Of a stretch of DNA of 64,000 nucleotides, positions 45,466-58,037 are shown piece by piece. The stretch is from assembly GCA_007258455.2 (NCBI GenBank), contig VDFB02275666.1:1-64000 (forward strand), written 5' to 3'. The stretch comes from Sequoia sempervirens (taxonomy: Eukaryota; Streptophyta; Pinopsida; Cupressales; Cupressaceae). Below the pieces are notes generated by a model that saw nothing but the letters and a program-made list of their open reading frames with translations, searched no databases and was not told where the DNA came from. The position numbers were made by a program, and so were the translations under genes. How positions within the stretch are numbered: position 1 is the first letter of the stretch; every line of letters starts with the position of its first letter.

Positions 45466-47504
45466 GTACCCTTAATAGGTAGCCAATTGAGGCAACCTCT
45501 CACATAGATATAGTTCACATACATACAACAAGCTCAAGAGAAATTGATGACATTTAATTTAGAAAAATCAACTTTACAAAGATAGCCTCACTATTTCCTT
45601 AGCCTAAGTGCAAACCAAGATATTCTTCATGTATCCTCATTATTAAAATATAGAGAGAGTACATAGCTAACAATTCACATAGGCATAAAATTTGACCAAA
45701 ATCTTCAATACATATTCATCACCAAAACAATACTAATGACTTCATATTCCAGACTAGATAACACTCCAAATTTCCAACATGTTATAGGTAAGTTATTACC
45801 CTCCCTATCAACTTCACACTCTAAAAAAACTGAAAAATCAACTACAAATATATCCCATTAGGGGAACCAATGCTACTACATAGTAGGGTGTACCATGGGT
45901 CCCATCCTTTTCCCTAATCCACCACCACCTCTTATGACCAACGAGCATCTCATATTACTTTTCATCACTAGCAAGGGAATAAATATAACAACTTATACAA
46001 TACCTAAGGCCATTTTACATAGGTACACCATGATGAGTCACACATACAAATTGACCAAACAGCAACAGGAAGTGAATGTGACACCATTGCATGCTTATTC
46101 CAACACTTGGTTGAATAACACTTACCCTTTAAGAGCATCCTATCTAGAAAGGAATGTTGATGCATCCCATGTTGTACCATGGGGTCCATCCTTTTCCCTT
46201 TGTTCTTTGCACCAACTATGATTATGAGAAAGTATTCCATACTACCTGTGACCATCATCAAATAAGGTGTAAGAGTAACAACATACATCACCTAAGGCCA
46301 AATAATATTTCCACATTTTATTAAAAGTATAAGTCATTATTCAATTGTGTACATTACATAATTATGATGTTTTATGGTTTTACTATAGACCCACGATTAG
46401 TTCCTATAATATCAATCACCTAAACTAAATTAACAATCAAAACCATGAAATCATACCTTTAGTAAAAACCACATAGGATGCACACAAATTTCTTCTAATA
46501 CACCAGTTCTAATACTAAATTGTTGAGATGGGTAGATCTTGGAATCCATCATGTACATGCTACTAAAAAAATCCTAACTAACAACTATAAACTCAAGTAA
46601 TTCCTAGAATCTATCACCTACATTATACTAGTGAATGTTGACTAACCCTATGATATGACTGAATAATTCTCTTGGAAATTTTTTGCTCCTTGAATCCTAT
46701 TATGTTAGTGCAATGATAATTTTATCTATAAGAGGATCATAGGTTTTACAATTTTGGAGATCACCTTAGGATGAGTGGGAAAAGGTACATTAAGAGGACA
46801 ATTATTCTCTACCTATGCCCTCAAAGTCCCTTTCTCAACCCTACTTGTGATGCCAAGAATTCAGCTCATATATTGATCTCATTCCAACATTATGACATAA
46901 GAGCATACAAAAATTGATCTAAAATATTTTTTGAAGGGATTATAAACTTGGGCTAGTTAATATGGTTATATTACCCCAAGTGATCAATTAAATTATACAG
47001 TGGTCCTATAGGTCTTGGAGTAAAAATTCAACCTTATGCATAAGTAAAACCTCATAAAGTGGTCTCAAAATCCATTCATGTCATTAAAAATTTATTTGGA
47101 ACATATTATTTATTATACAAGATTAAATCCACATATATAATGTTAGGCAATATTCTAATCCCAAATACCTATAGTTTTGGTATATTCCAATCATAAAGCT
47201 TATCACACAATTATCTACCAACCAAACATAAAGACAAAATACCATACCATATTGGAAATACTTATTATTGAATTCCTATAGTTAGAAAACATCATCCTAA
47301 GGACTCAGTACTAAACTAAAAACCCTAATTATTATAGCTCTAAGTACATAGCTAGAGCAAGTAGACCATCCATACATATGAGAGTTGTTCATACTCACAA
47401 ATCATAATAGTTTCAATCAATATCATAATTAAATGCAAGTTAGTATATTTCCATAACTCATTCACAATGGAATCATGTCCAAGTTCAGCATGTCCTTATT
47501 TGTT
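45466..47504. other. AT-rich stretch with one diverged tandem duplication
   Basis: No gene is supported. Segments starting TACCATGGG(G/T) at 45891 and 46175 and ending CCTAAGGCCA at 46012 and 46300 are related, giving a tandem duplication of about 285 bp with considerable divergence. The small ORFs at 45895-46221 and 46004-46291 are chance readings across it. Confidence 0.5.
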
Positions 47505-48073
47505 CAAAGAATAGACCTTAGTAGGTCTAGAGACTAATCTATACCTTCCCAAACATATCACTAATCCAATACATAGGTCCATAGGGCTCAACACAAACAC
47601 TAAATGTTTTACTTTAGATAATATTAGAGGCATTCTCCCACTTTCATTTCAATACAAACCACAACAATATTGACTCTAAAATTTCATCCAATGTGGGATT
47701 AGACTTTGGAAAACCATATACCTTAAACCTCAATGTAGATAAGAATGAATATGATGGATTCTTATTTTATTAGCTCAGACCTATATGTTGGGGACATATT
47801 AATTGCAAAGTGAGATCATTGCCATCTAATACAAATTCATCCTCAAATTGAAGCATATCAAAAATGGAGAAATAAGTAGTTTAGGAGAAACACTGATCCT
47901 TGGGGTTATTCCCCAACTCTCCCTTGTAGACTTGGGTCATAGGAGCATTCTTCACCCAAGAACTACCTACATACTCACTTCCAAATGAGACCAAAGACAC
48001 ATTAGTTCTCCTCAAAATATCTTTCTCAATGAACATACACAAATTCCTATACTTAGGGGTTTCAGTAGCATCC
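47505..48073. repeat. 560-bp dispersed repeat, copy 1
   Basis: This aligns directly with 50985-51545 at about 90% identity by eye, sharing for example ATAGGTCCATAGGGCTCAAC and CTTCACCCAAGAACTACCTA. No coding frame is conserved. It may be a solo LTR or a small non-autonomous element. Confidence 0.7.
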
Positions 48074-49149
48074 TAATAACACTACTCATGGGAGTGAAAC
48101 AAAAAGAATAATATAGAAGATAAACTATAGAAAGAACTAAAAATATCAAGGTAATGTGCCACCATTTACCAATACCTATTCTAAAACAAATCCACAGCCC
48201 ATGGAGTTCTATACATTACTAATGCACATCCCAATAGAGTTCCTTTAAATGACTCCCAATAGTTAATAATGCTTAACAATAAACAGGGAAATCCAATCAA
48301 GTTCTCACTTTAACAAGCTTGGCTTATAAAAATTCTATCTATGGACATCTAGATCTCAAATTAGACCTCACCAAATTTATTATTCATTATTCAACATGAC
48401 CATCGTAGAATCTCTTAGAAGTTCATCTCATTAATGTTGAAGCTAGGTTGATTACTTATCAACAAGAAATTCTCTTTATTTGCAATAACATATTTTGACC
48501 ATTATCATATAGCTCAATCATGGACATAAATAAGTCATAGACAAAGTACATGTGACCTCATGTGTCTTACAACCTAGCTATGTATTTAACGTTTTCATGA
48601 ATAGATCTCAATCATGAACATAAATAAGTCATAGACAAAGTACATGTGACCTCATATGTCTTACAACCTAGCTATATATTTAACTTTTTCATGAATAGAT
48701 CTCAAGTCATATCTAAGAGAGATAAAGAAAGGTTCATTCTCAAATATCATAGAGAGAACTAGGTGAAAATTTTGCAACAATTGATTTTGTTGCAGTGGCC
48801 CCACTCAATTCAGAGAAATAGAATTGGGAGCTAATTTGAACTTCTATATTTCCATTTACAAATAAACTATAGTAGCGTGATGGGAGGTTTTGATCTAGTT
48901 AAACCTCCATCTGCTCAAGCCATTGAATTCATTCTTTCCCACTGCTCACTAAATGCATTTCCCCATGGATTCAACAAGCTAGGCAGCGCTCTTAGAATAA
49001 TTTATAAAAGAAACATTGGTTCGACCATCATTGCAAATACAAGCAAAGTATAATACGATCTGAATTGAAATTTGGACCTGCTTCAAAGTGGGGAATTGAA
49101 TCCCTATTTAGATGTGAAGACTATTTGAACAACACTCACTCCCTTTCTA
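48074..49149. other. AT-rich stretch containing a 94-bp tandem repeat
   Basis: Two copies of a 94-bp unit at 48515-48608 and 48609-48702 (start CAATCATGxACATAAATAAG) differ at only a few positions. Nothing else I can name lies in this stretch. Confidence 0.6.
48515..48702. repeat. Two-copy 94-bp tandem repeat
   Basis: Each unit runs from CAATCATG to ATGAATAGATCT. The copies differ at about five positions. Confidence 0.85.
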
Positions 49150-49515
49150 TCCCTTAAAATTTCTGATTGTAGGACACAGTTTGAAAGATTTAATGGTTTC
49201 TCTTTCTTGTGCAACACCTAATATCCTTGGATTCATGAAACTTTTATAATATTCAACAATTGGCCTCTTCCTTGTAAATCCAATTTGAAGGTCATCAATA
49301 GATCCTGAATAAAATTGGTGTCAAAACATTTTTCAAGTTTTTCTGGCTTGTATTAAATTCACAGTTCTATGCAGTCTGAAAATATATATCCTTTTTTTTC
49401 TTTGTTTAGACATTGCTTGATTCTTCAAGTTTTCAAGAATATTGTATTTAGTTGTGGACCTGGGTGAAGTTATATATTTTCCATCATGTTTGATTGCAAC
49501 CCTAAGATTTGGTAA
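49150..49515 (-). pseudogene. PHD-block fragment, minus strand
   Basis: This matches 26220-26605 directly. On the minus strand it keeps parts of the GSIDDLQ...NPRILGVAQERETI reading. It then continues into the same T-rich non-coding flank. At about 49515 it switches abruptly to the foldback sequence, so it is a rearranged copy. Confidence 0.55.
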
Positions 49516-50050
49516 TATTTTTGTTAAATTTCTACTTCAATTTCAATGGTAAAATAATCAATTATAATGGTCCCCAAATCATTCTTATAATTGAACTTGG
49601 ATTTTTCAATATTACTTGGTATTTAGGGTATAAGAAATTCTTCATTATTGAATAGAAAAAATAAATGAACAACCTTCTCATCTTTACAAAGTTGTCAAAT
49701 ATATTCCAAATGAATATGCAAATTCCAAATTGTAATTCATTTTGGAACCCCAAAATTGTAAACTGAAGTTTGGGCCCAGATTGCAATATGTTTGACAACT
49801 TTGAAAAAGTGAGAATGTCGTTCATTTAATTTTTCTTATACCTTGACTTGCAAGTAATATTGGAAAATCCAAGTTCAATTATAAGTATGACTCTAGACCC
49901 ATTGTAATTAATCATTTTATCAATGAAATTCAAGTAAAATTGCTACAAAATCCTTTTAGACAAAAAAAGATGAATTTATTTTATATATAATAATATCATT
50001 CACTCTTCCAACTTCAAAAACTACTCAAAAATATGTGATCAATAGTCTTG
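49515..50050. repeat. Foldback (hairpin) repeat with about 200-250-bp arms and a short loop
   Basis: The left arm (49515-49700, with TTCTACTTCAATTTC, TTATAATTGAACTTGGATTT and GAACAACCTTCTCATC) is the reverse complement, with mismatches, of 49805-50050 (AATCCAAGTTCAATTATAAG, GAAATTCAAGTAAAATTGCT). The roughly 100-bp loop carries TTTGGGCCCAGATTGCAAT. The same two arms occur at 32740-32935 and 33735-34020, separated there by about 0.8 kb. Confidence 0.75.
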
Positions 50051-50460
50051 TAGAAATTTATTGTAAAAATGTTATAGTTTGATGTCAAGATTCAAATAGA
50101 AAGAAAAATTTTAAAACAGTAAATAATAATATTTTAAAACTAAAAAGCCTTAATATTTTGCATAATTCAAACAAATACTACCACTTCTTTAAATATTTTG
50201 GCAACTACTTTTAAATATAAAAAAATTGAACATTAACATTTTGTGTTGGAGATGGAAGGGTCATATCAAAGAGAAAAATGGTTGATTTTAGCGAGAGACA
50301 TTGGAATTCTCCATTGGATTTAATGTGCCACTCAATTTCTTTGAGCCAAGTACTACTGTAACTAAATAACAATCTTTCAAGTACTACTCTAACTAAATAA
50401 CAATCTTTCAACTTGTCATTTATAATTCCAATGACAAGAGTACCTATGGACGATGTAGGT
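50051..50460 (-). pseudogene. Inverted copy of the ARID-linker exon
   Basis: On the minus strand from about 50445 it reads VIGIINDKLKDCYLV, and after a 33-bp internal duplication (CAAGTACTACT...CAATCTTTC occurs twice near 50350-50410) it continues with a KKLSG-like remnant. It corresponds to 29928-30175. It is not translatable through. Confidence 0.6.
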
Positions 50461-50785
50461 TAACTATCAAATAGGAAAATGAAGTATAACTTAGCAACAA
50501 TTATCAGTCAAAGTAACAAAATAATTCATTTAAAATACATGACTACTTAAATAGAAAATCCAAGTTATTAAAATATAAAACAAAAAATATTAGTTAAAGT
50601 AATTATTTGTTGAAGTGGGTAGTAGTAAACAACCTACAAAGATGACAATTGAATCTTTCTTCTTTGCACACATTGTTGGAATTTATCCAAAGGTGGATTG
50701 GTAGCTGAAAACAATGTTGAGAATGTTAAAATACTTTTCCCAAATGAATCATGCAACAAACAAACTTAATGAGAGTTTCACCTAC

Positions 50786-50948
50786 TTGATGGTGGGGGAA
50801 TCATGTGACCCTGCAGCCCAAAGATGTAAACTTGCTCAATCATGATGCAATATAGTGTAGTGTCTACCTACAATGATGCACTGGTTGGCATTGATGGGAA
50901 ATTGAATGTCAATGATAGCTCTTTCCATTTTTTTTTTGTCTTTGATGA
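50786..50948 (-). pseudogene. ARID exon fragment, minus strand, diverged copy
   Basis: This is homologous to the exon at 29453-29617, with acceptor AG (50949-50950 on the minus strand) and donor GTAGGT still present. It keeps the KKWKELSLTFNFPS-like and YEQVY(I/F)FG-like parts, but a net 2-bp length change breaks the frame. Directly to the right the 560-bp repeat is inserted. Confidence 0.6.
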
Positions 50949-50984
50949 CTTAACAATAATAAAAAAATAAGTCGAATTGACCCT

Positions 50985-51545
50985 ACCTTAATAGGTTTAG
51001 AGACTAAACTATACCTTCCCAAACACATCACTAATCCAAGACATAGGTCCATAGGGCTCAACACAAACACTAAGTGTTTTACTTTAGATAATATTATAGG
51101 CATTCTACTACATTCATCTCAATACAAACCACAACAACATTGACTCTAAAATTTCATCTAATGTGGGATTAGACTTTGGAAAACCGTATACCTTAAACCT
51201 CAAAGTAGATAAGGTTGAATATGATAGATTCTTATTTTATTAGCTCAAACCTACTATGGTGGGGGCATATTAATTGCAAAGTGAGATCACTACCATCTAA
51301 TACAAAGTTATCCTCAAGTTGAAGCATATCAAAAAAGGAGAAATAATTAGTTTAGGAGAAACACCAATCCTTGGAGTTATTCCCTAACTCTACCTTATAG
51401 TCTTGGGTCATAGGAGGATTCTTCACCCAAGAACTACCTAAATACTCACTTCCAAACAAGATCAAAGACCCATTAGTTCTCCTCACAATATCTTTCTCAA
51501 TGAACATACATAGGTTCCTATACTTGAGTTTCAATAACATCCAAT
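50985..51545. repeat. 560-bp dispersed repeat, copy 2, inserted in the PHD/ARID block
   Basis: Direct repeat of 47505-48073. The PHD-like coding on its right (TLICDI on the minus strand) stops at its edge. Together with the ARID exon on the left, this indicates insertion into an existing PHD/ARID block. Confidence 0.65.
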
Positions 51546-52060
51546 ATCACATATCAAAGTTTTTAAATCTACCAAACAATTACATATTTTAAATTTTCGT
51601 TTCATGATGCCATCACCAACAAACCTTGGATTTTCTGCTGCTCCAAATTTTGAAGAATCAAAACTAAAATTATTAGTGCCCTTTAAAATGGATGCACAAC
51701 AGTTCATAGTTTATATCTTGACTTGAAGTCAACCCACCTGTTGCACCTTTACTCGTATCAACAATTTTCTTTTTTAAAGTGCATAACAAACTTCTTGAAG
51801 TAGAAGCATTGTGATCTGGCATGCTAGCTGGCCCTTAAAATTTCTGATTGTAGTAAACAGTTTGAAAAATTCAATGGTTTCTCTTTCTTCTGCAACACCT
51901 AATATCCTTGGATTCATGCAAATTTTACAATATTCAACAATTGGCCTCTTACTTGTAAATCCAGTTTGAAGGTCATCAATAGATCCTATACCATTAACCT
52001 GAATAAAATTGGTGTCAAAACAATTTTCAAGTTTTTCTGGCCTGTATTAAATTCGCAGTT
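51546..52060 (-). pseudogene. PHD-block fragment, minus strand
   Basis: From about 52030 leftward it encodes FIQVNGIGSIDDLQTGFTSK and CMNPRILGVAEERETIEFFK, followed by the RNFKGQLA segment. It ends in the zinc half-site start LICD at 51546, where the 560-bp repeat interrupts it. This is the same family as 25400-26424. Confidence 0.55.
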
Positions 52061-54109
52061 CACCCAACTCCTGGAGTTGTTCAAACGTGATCGTAATCGT
52101 TATCATCTTGTGTTCTGCCAAGAGTTTCAGCAACTGCAATAATTTTGATCAAAGTGCATGGCTATCATTTATCTCTAAGGGTGCTCAATGTAAGTATGGT
52201 GATTGTGCGTTGTGTGGGTGCCCTTGTTTTAAATATAAAACGACGTTCTGAAAATTAGACACTTTAATATATTAGCAAACGAATGTTACGACTGGATTTT
52301 AGTGAGGGCCCACCAAAGGAGTGGGGTTTTATCAATATCTTGATAGAAAAAAACACCTTAAATCAGATTTACTGGAAATATGTTGTATTTTTTTATGTCT
52401 CCACTATTTGGACAGTTAATTTCTTATTTAAATATTGTTGTAGATAGCATATAATATTTTCTAGTTACTTGTAAGGAGCTTCTTTGTAATGACTAATATT
52501 TTTTTAATATAGAGAGTTTTATGTGTATTGATAAAAAATAATGTTCGTACTTTTTTAATGTTTTGAAATTGTTATTTGATTAAAACGATTCTAGGAAAAT
52601 TCATCACATTCAAAATTTGGGATTAATTTTCGGTAACCGTGAATTATTGGTGGTGAATTTTCCTTGAGGTGAATTTTCTCCAGTGAATTGTTGGGCGTGA
52701 ATTTTCCGGCAGAATTTTTGGTTGTGAATTTGCAAGAGGTATAATTATGTGTCAAATTGGCTTATGATATTCTATATCTCAATCTGTACTTGAAGACAAA
52801 AAAAACTTAAAAGTAAATAATATAGAAGATAATGTAATACATACACAATACCTTCATCTAAAACTCTTCTTTCTCCTCAAATAGAGTTGAAGAAGAGTGC
52901 ACCCTAGCTCCATTTGATTTTCTCTCTTGATATATTGATGGAAGAATGTGATCCCTTATGAAACCAGTAACATGATGGTAGGACTGATATGGTGAATGAT
53001 CAAATGGGTATCATGAGGATATGATGAAGATATATTAGATAGAAAATGCAGGAGCATACAACTATGATAATTGATGACCCAATAATTTTTTTAGCAACAT
53101 AATGCCATAATGAAAGTGGATGCTCAAGTGAGATGAGAGGCCTCTCATTTATAGAATTGTCGAGAAAGAAATCAAAGGCCAAGATAGATTGATTAATGGA
53201 TGGTTAGGATTCATTGAGGATTAGGGTTTGGTTAAAGTTATAGTCATGTGACAACTGTCACATGAGGGATAAGGGCTAGGTTTAGGAGGTGTATTAAGAC
53301 ATCCTTATGTGAGTGGTTGAGATTGTAATACCTCTCTGTTTTGCGTTCTGGCTGGACCGTGTGTCCTTGGTTGCTTTGACATGTTTTTTGGTTGTTGAGA
53401 TGTATCATGTGTGTGTGATTTGATAGATAATTATAGAGCGATAGTTTAATTGGTTTGATGTGCTGTATCTTATCGAATGCTTTATTTGTCATATTTTAAA
53501 TTGGTGTAAGGATGATTAGTTATTGTAACATGTTATTGCATGAGATATTTGTTTATGATGGAACTGTCAGTGTATGATGAGTGTATTGGTGAAGGGGACG
53601 GGATTGTATTACTCGCTTACGAGCGCCTTACGATTTTGAGATTTCCTCTTCACGGTGTGTTTGATCATATTATATCTATGCATGTTCGATGTAATCTTTG
53701 TTCGCATTGAGAGATAGTAGCTAGGTTTTCCGTGCCAAGTTGTCACCCTAGTCATAGTGTGTTGTCGGGTTGTCATCAAGTTTAGTTGTTTTGATTTGGT
53801 CCATTTCACCTTGAGTATTTATTTAATTTCATATTTTAAAAGGTTATTAAATGGTGGGGGTAGTTAAAATGATGTTTAAATGTGATTTATTTTATTGATT
53901 GATTTGATTTAATTAATAAATTAGATTGAGTTTATTAATTAATTAGATTAATGGTGATATATTAAATGAGATAGTGGTTTTGACATTATTGTATATTATG
54001 ATTTAATTAAAATAAAAGTAAAAATCATGTAAAATATTTAAATTAAATTTAAAATAAAATAAAATAAAATAAATAGAAATGTGTTTTAAATTTCTCTTTT
54101 TGAAATTTT
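52061..54109. other. AT-rich non-coding stretch up to the assembly gap
   Basis: No gene is supported. At about 52640-52735 the word GGTGAATTTTCC and variants recur about five times. A 10-bp-arm palindrome lies at 53245-53266. A short (AAAAT)n run ends near 54073. Confidence 0.45.
53245..53266. other. Short perfect palindrome
   Basis: TCATGTGACA and TGTCACATGA are separated by two bases. Possibly chance or a binding site. No adjacent gene is seen. Confidence 0.6.
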
Positions 54110-54209
54110 NNNNNNNNNNNNNNNNNNNNNNNNNNNNNNNNNNNNNNNNNNNNNNNNNNNNNNNNNNNNNNNNNNNNNNNNNNNNNNNNNNNNNNNNNNN
54201 NNNNNNNNN
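54110..54209. other. Assembly gap of exactly 100 N
   Basis: A run of exactly 100 N, the usual fixed-size scaffold join. The order and distance of the two flanks are therefore not proven by sequence. Confidence 0.97.
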
Positions 54210-54580
54210 TGTATGCTCTAATACAACCTTAGTTTCATTTGATAAATTTCAAAGCCTGAAGTACTTCTCCATTTCAATGATCCATGCTTCCACTCCATAT
54301 CTAATGGTTTTGTTTTCAAACTTTGGCAGAGCCACCCTTTTCAGCTCCTTATCAAGCTCTCCTTTGATTCTATCTCAGTTATTAACATTGATATCTCTAT
54401 TCCCTTGTGTTTTTTCCTCATTCATCTGATTTTTACCATCTCACATTCCTCAAAATTCTCCTTCCAAATGGTCTATTTTGTTTTCCTATCAGTTTAGGAG
54501 ATCGAGTATTATATCCAGGTTTTCATTCTGACCTTGATTTTGACCACCATTTGAACCTCCATTCCTGGTATTCACCATGA
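54210..54580 (-). pseudogene. Gypsy gag remnant (second copy), N-terminal part
   Basis: Copy of 21560-21930: the minus-strand gag start at about 54580 and the capsid-like FENKTIRYGVEAWIIEM reading, cut by the gap. Substitutions relative to the first copy include 54327 and 54356. Confidence 0.7.
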
Positions 54581-57500
54581 TGGTTCACGAATGACCTGCA
54601 CCATAGCTTGTGTTTAGCGTAATTGACACAAGTTTTCTATATTTAATTATTCAAACACATAATTCTAATATTTATGGCATGCAATCTTAAAAGGATTCTC
54701 ATGTTCATTCAAATCAAAGATAAGTCATTCAAGCTCACAACTTTGAACACAAGAATGACTTTCTTTATTTATAACAATATTGGATTACAAAGATCCCAAT
54801 TTATAAATTTTTCCCTCCTTAATAGGTGGGCTATTCATTATCAAATAGAGGAAAATCCTCTAGGGCCTCATTAGAGTCTATTACAACCTTCTTGGAAGAG
54901 GCAAGATATGCACACATACACTCCTTTTCCTCTTTAATTAGAATGGGTGTATTGGGTCTGCACCTCAAAGGCCAATATCAAATTGTAGAAGATTTCTTAG
55001 TCTTTGCAGTGTGCTTAGGATCTTCAATTTTCTTGCGCCTCTCTAACTTAAGTTGAGTAAGGGTGTGTTCCAAGGTCTCATCATTGAGAATCTTAGGTTG
55101 AACTTTAGGTGTTGTGTTCTCTTCAACAACTTTCCTTTTATTAGTCCTAATGATCCTTCCCTTTTTTTCCAAGAATTTGACCTTCCCATACCTATATTCA
55201 ATTCATGCTCATTAAACTCAAAATTGAATTAAGGGTCGACTACCCCTAGTTCTAACCACTGTGAGATCACAGGCCTAGAGTTGAACCCTAACCTTTGATA
55301 CCAAATATAATGTGTCATACATAAATAACACTCAAAAATAAAATGTGGCATTATGAATAATAAATTAAAGAAATAGTCAATTAGCTATTTTCCATCATAG
55401 CATAATATGTCGAAAAAAATTATAATTTATTCTCATTTCCAAAATTTCATGAATAAATAAAATTATTTTTGAAAAGGGGTCTAAAAGATTCTTTTAGGAA
55501 AGGTTTTTAGAAATGTATAATAAAAATATAGCTTCACACTAAGTATTATAAAACAACTGATTGATAAAATATTAGAAAAATTATTTGGAAGGGGTATAAA
55601 GAGATTCTTTTAGGAAGGAGTTTTAGAGACATATTATGAAAATATGGTTTTACACTCAAAAAGTATAAGTTATTGGTCACTAAAATATTGAAGCATCAAA
55701 AATAGATATTAGGATTAAAAAATATTTTAAACAACATATGCTTATTTATTTATAGAACAAGGGGAAACATAAATTAGGTTATATAATGGGTCGAAAGAGG
55801 ATTACTTTTTTATCATCAAATCAAATTTTACATGTTGTAATCTATATATAATAGAATGGACTCCGTCAAATAATTTAGTTTTATTCTCAATTGTTTTAAT
55901 TAATCAAATTCCCACCACTAGATTGATCTTTTTCATTTTGATAAATGAAGATGAAAACATAAATTTATTGAGTTTATATATATCCAAGAACAATTATTTT
56001 ACTATTAGAACACATTATTTACTATACATAAAAAATTTACAAAAAGAAAGTTAAAAACCATAAATCACATAGTTAAAAGCTCTATATGTATTTCCTCCAA
56101 ATATAGATCCGTGTTATTATGTAATGAAATTGGTGATAATGATCATATCACATTTCTTTGGTGCATAATTTATTTGTATGTTTGGTTTCTTTGGTGTGTT
56201 TATATAAATATTATAGAAGAAAAAATGGACGGTGAGGGTGCTCAACTTATTCAATCTATCATTTATAATGTGACCTTAATATTATTTTTTACACAATTAA
56301 ATAAATTTTAGGAATTACAAGTGATAATTAAATTTTGAAATGAAATTAATGACATTGAGAAGATCCACATGTTAATTAATGAGATTTTTTTTGTTATATA
56401 TAAGTTAGTTAAATAACCACATACTAAAATATATAGAATGAAATATCCAATTCCAACATATAAACTAAAACTAGAATATAAAACCTAAGTCTTAAAACTT
56501 ATAGTTGAAAAAATACTAATATAAACCACTTATGTGACACCTTAAAACTATCACAATGGTGTCAAAAAATTACCATATAAGCACACAAACTAATCAATAA
56601 ATTGAATGCTCAAATAAACCAATAAATAAAAACATATAAGAAGTCATACTTACCAACACACATCACCTGGTAATTAATAATTACATAAATTATAAACATA
56701 ATCATAAGCAAACAAAAATATATTATCATATATAAATTAAACATAAAATTAACCTAACATAAAGTTTTGAATTTTTTGTGAGCTTGTTTTTCTCCTATGA
56801 GGAAAACACATGCCATGTATTCTTCTTAAACTAGAGATAACAATTGATGATATAAATGGCATGTGTTCACCTCAAAAGAGAAAAACAAACTCACAAAAAA
56901 TCCAAAAGACTTTTTGACACCAATTTTATTCAGATTAATGATATAGGATATATTGATGACCATCAATTGAAGATTATAACTACTGCATAAATCCAAAGAT
57001 ATCAAATGTTGCACAAGAAAGAAAACATTGAATGCTTGATCCAAAATTTTAAGGGCCAGTTAGCATGCCAAAAGCATACAAACAATTTGAAGGAATGAGT
57101 CCCCATGAAAATTTCAAAGCATGTGTGAAGGTTGTCATTTCCCCTAGTGTCGTCTTAATTATTTATTTATTTCCCCTATCCTTCTATACCAAGAAATAAG
57201 TAGGATTGTTTGCTATATAGGAAAAATTAGGATTGTAATTACTCTTCTTTAAATGGTGCTAATAGAATTAAAAATTAGAGAGGTGATAGAAAAAACAACT
57301 TCAAACTAGTTTAAAAGAGAAGATAAAGCAAATGTAGATACATGATTAAGTGTGAGTTTGAAAAGAGAAGATAAAGCAAATGTAGATACATGATTAAATG
57401 TCACACTGAAAAATAGTTTTCAGTTAAAACCCCTTTGTCCATTTGAACTACTTGTGAAATAGAAAAAGTCTTACTTTCATATAGTTAAAAATTTGTAAAA

Positions 57501-58037
57501 GAGAATGATTTGAAATTTATAATAGGGAGAATTTTTTACTCTAAATCAACTTTTGAAGAACTTAATACAAACTTGTTTGATCCTTATGATAGAGAAGAGA
57601 TCAAGACAGCAATGGGCATATGGAATATGGCATCACAAAATGTATCATCATTAGGAGGAGGAAGTTAAAATGAACATCAAATAATGTGCAATGAAAGAGA
57701 AACAAGTCAAAGTGGCAACAAAGGAAGAGGTGTAACTCATGTTTGAGAAAATTGAAAAGAAGTATTGTTTCCCTAAAGATATAATATGTGGGTAATAACC
57801 CTCTACAGAAAATCATCCAAAATTAAATTTGAGTGGCTTTTCAACAAGACAAGGATCATCTAAAATTTGATAGATTAGAAACCCAACAAACTGTGGCTTT
57901 ATACCAAAATGATTCCCATGTTTGATGGTGCACTATGCTGCCTCTTTTTCTTATTTTGAAAATACTATAGTATTACATTCAAATAAGGGGAAATGGAAAA
58001 TGACAATGGAGATCTTGAAAATTAAGATACTTACAAA

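Noticed and set aside
52640..52735. Repeats of GGTGAATTTTCC as a regulatory array
   Set aside because: Only about five imperfect copies in AT-rich DNA. Chance or slippage is sufficient.
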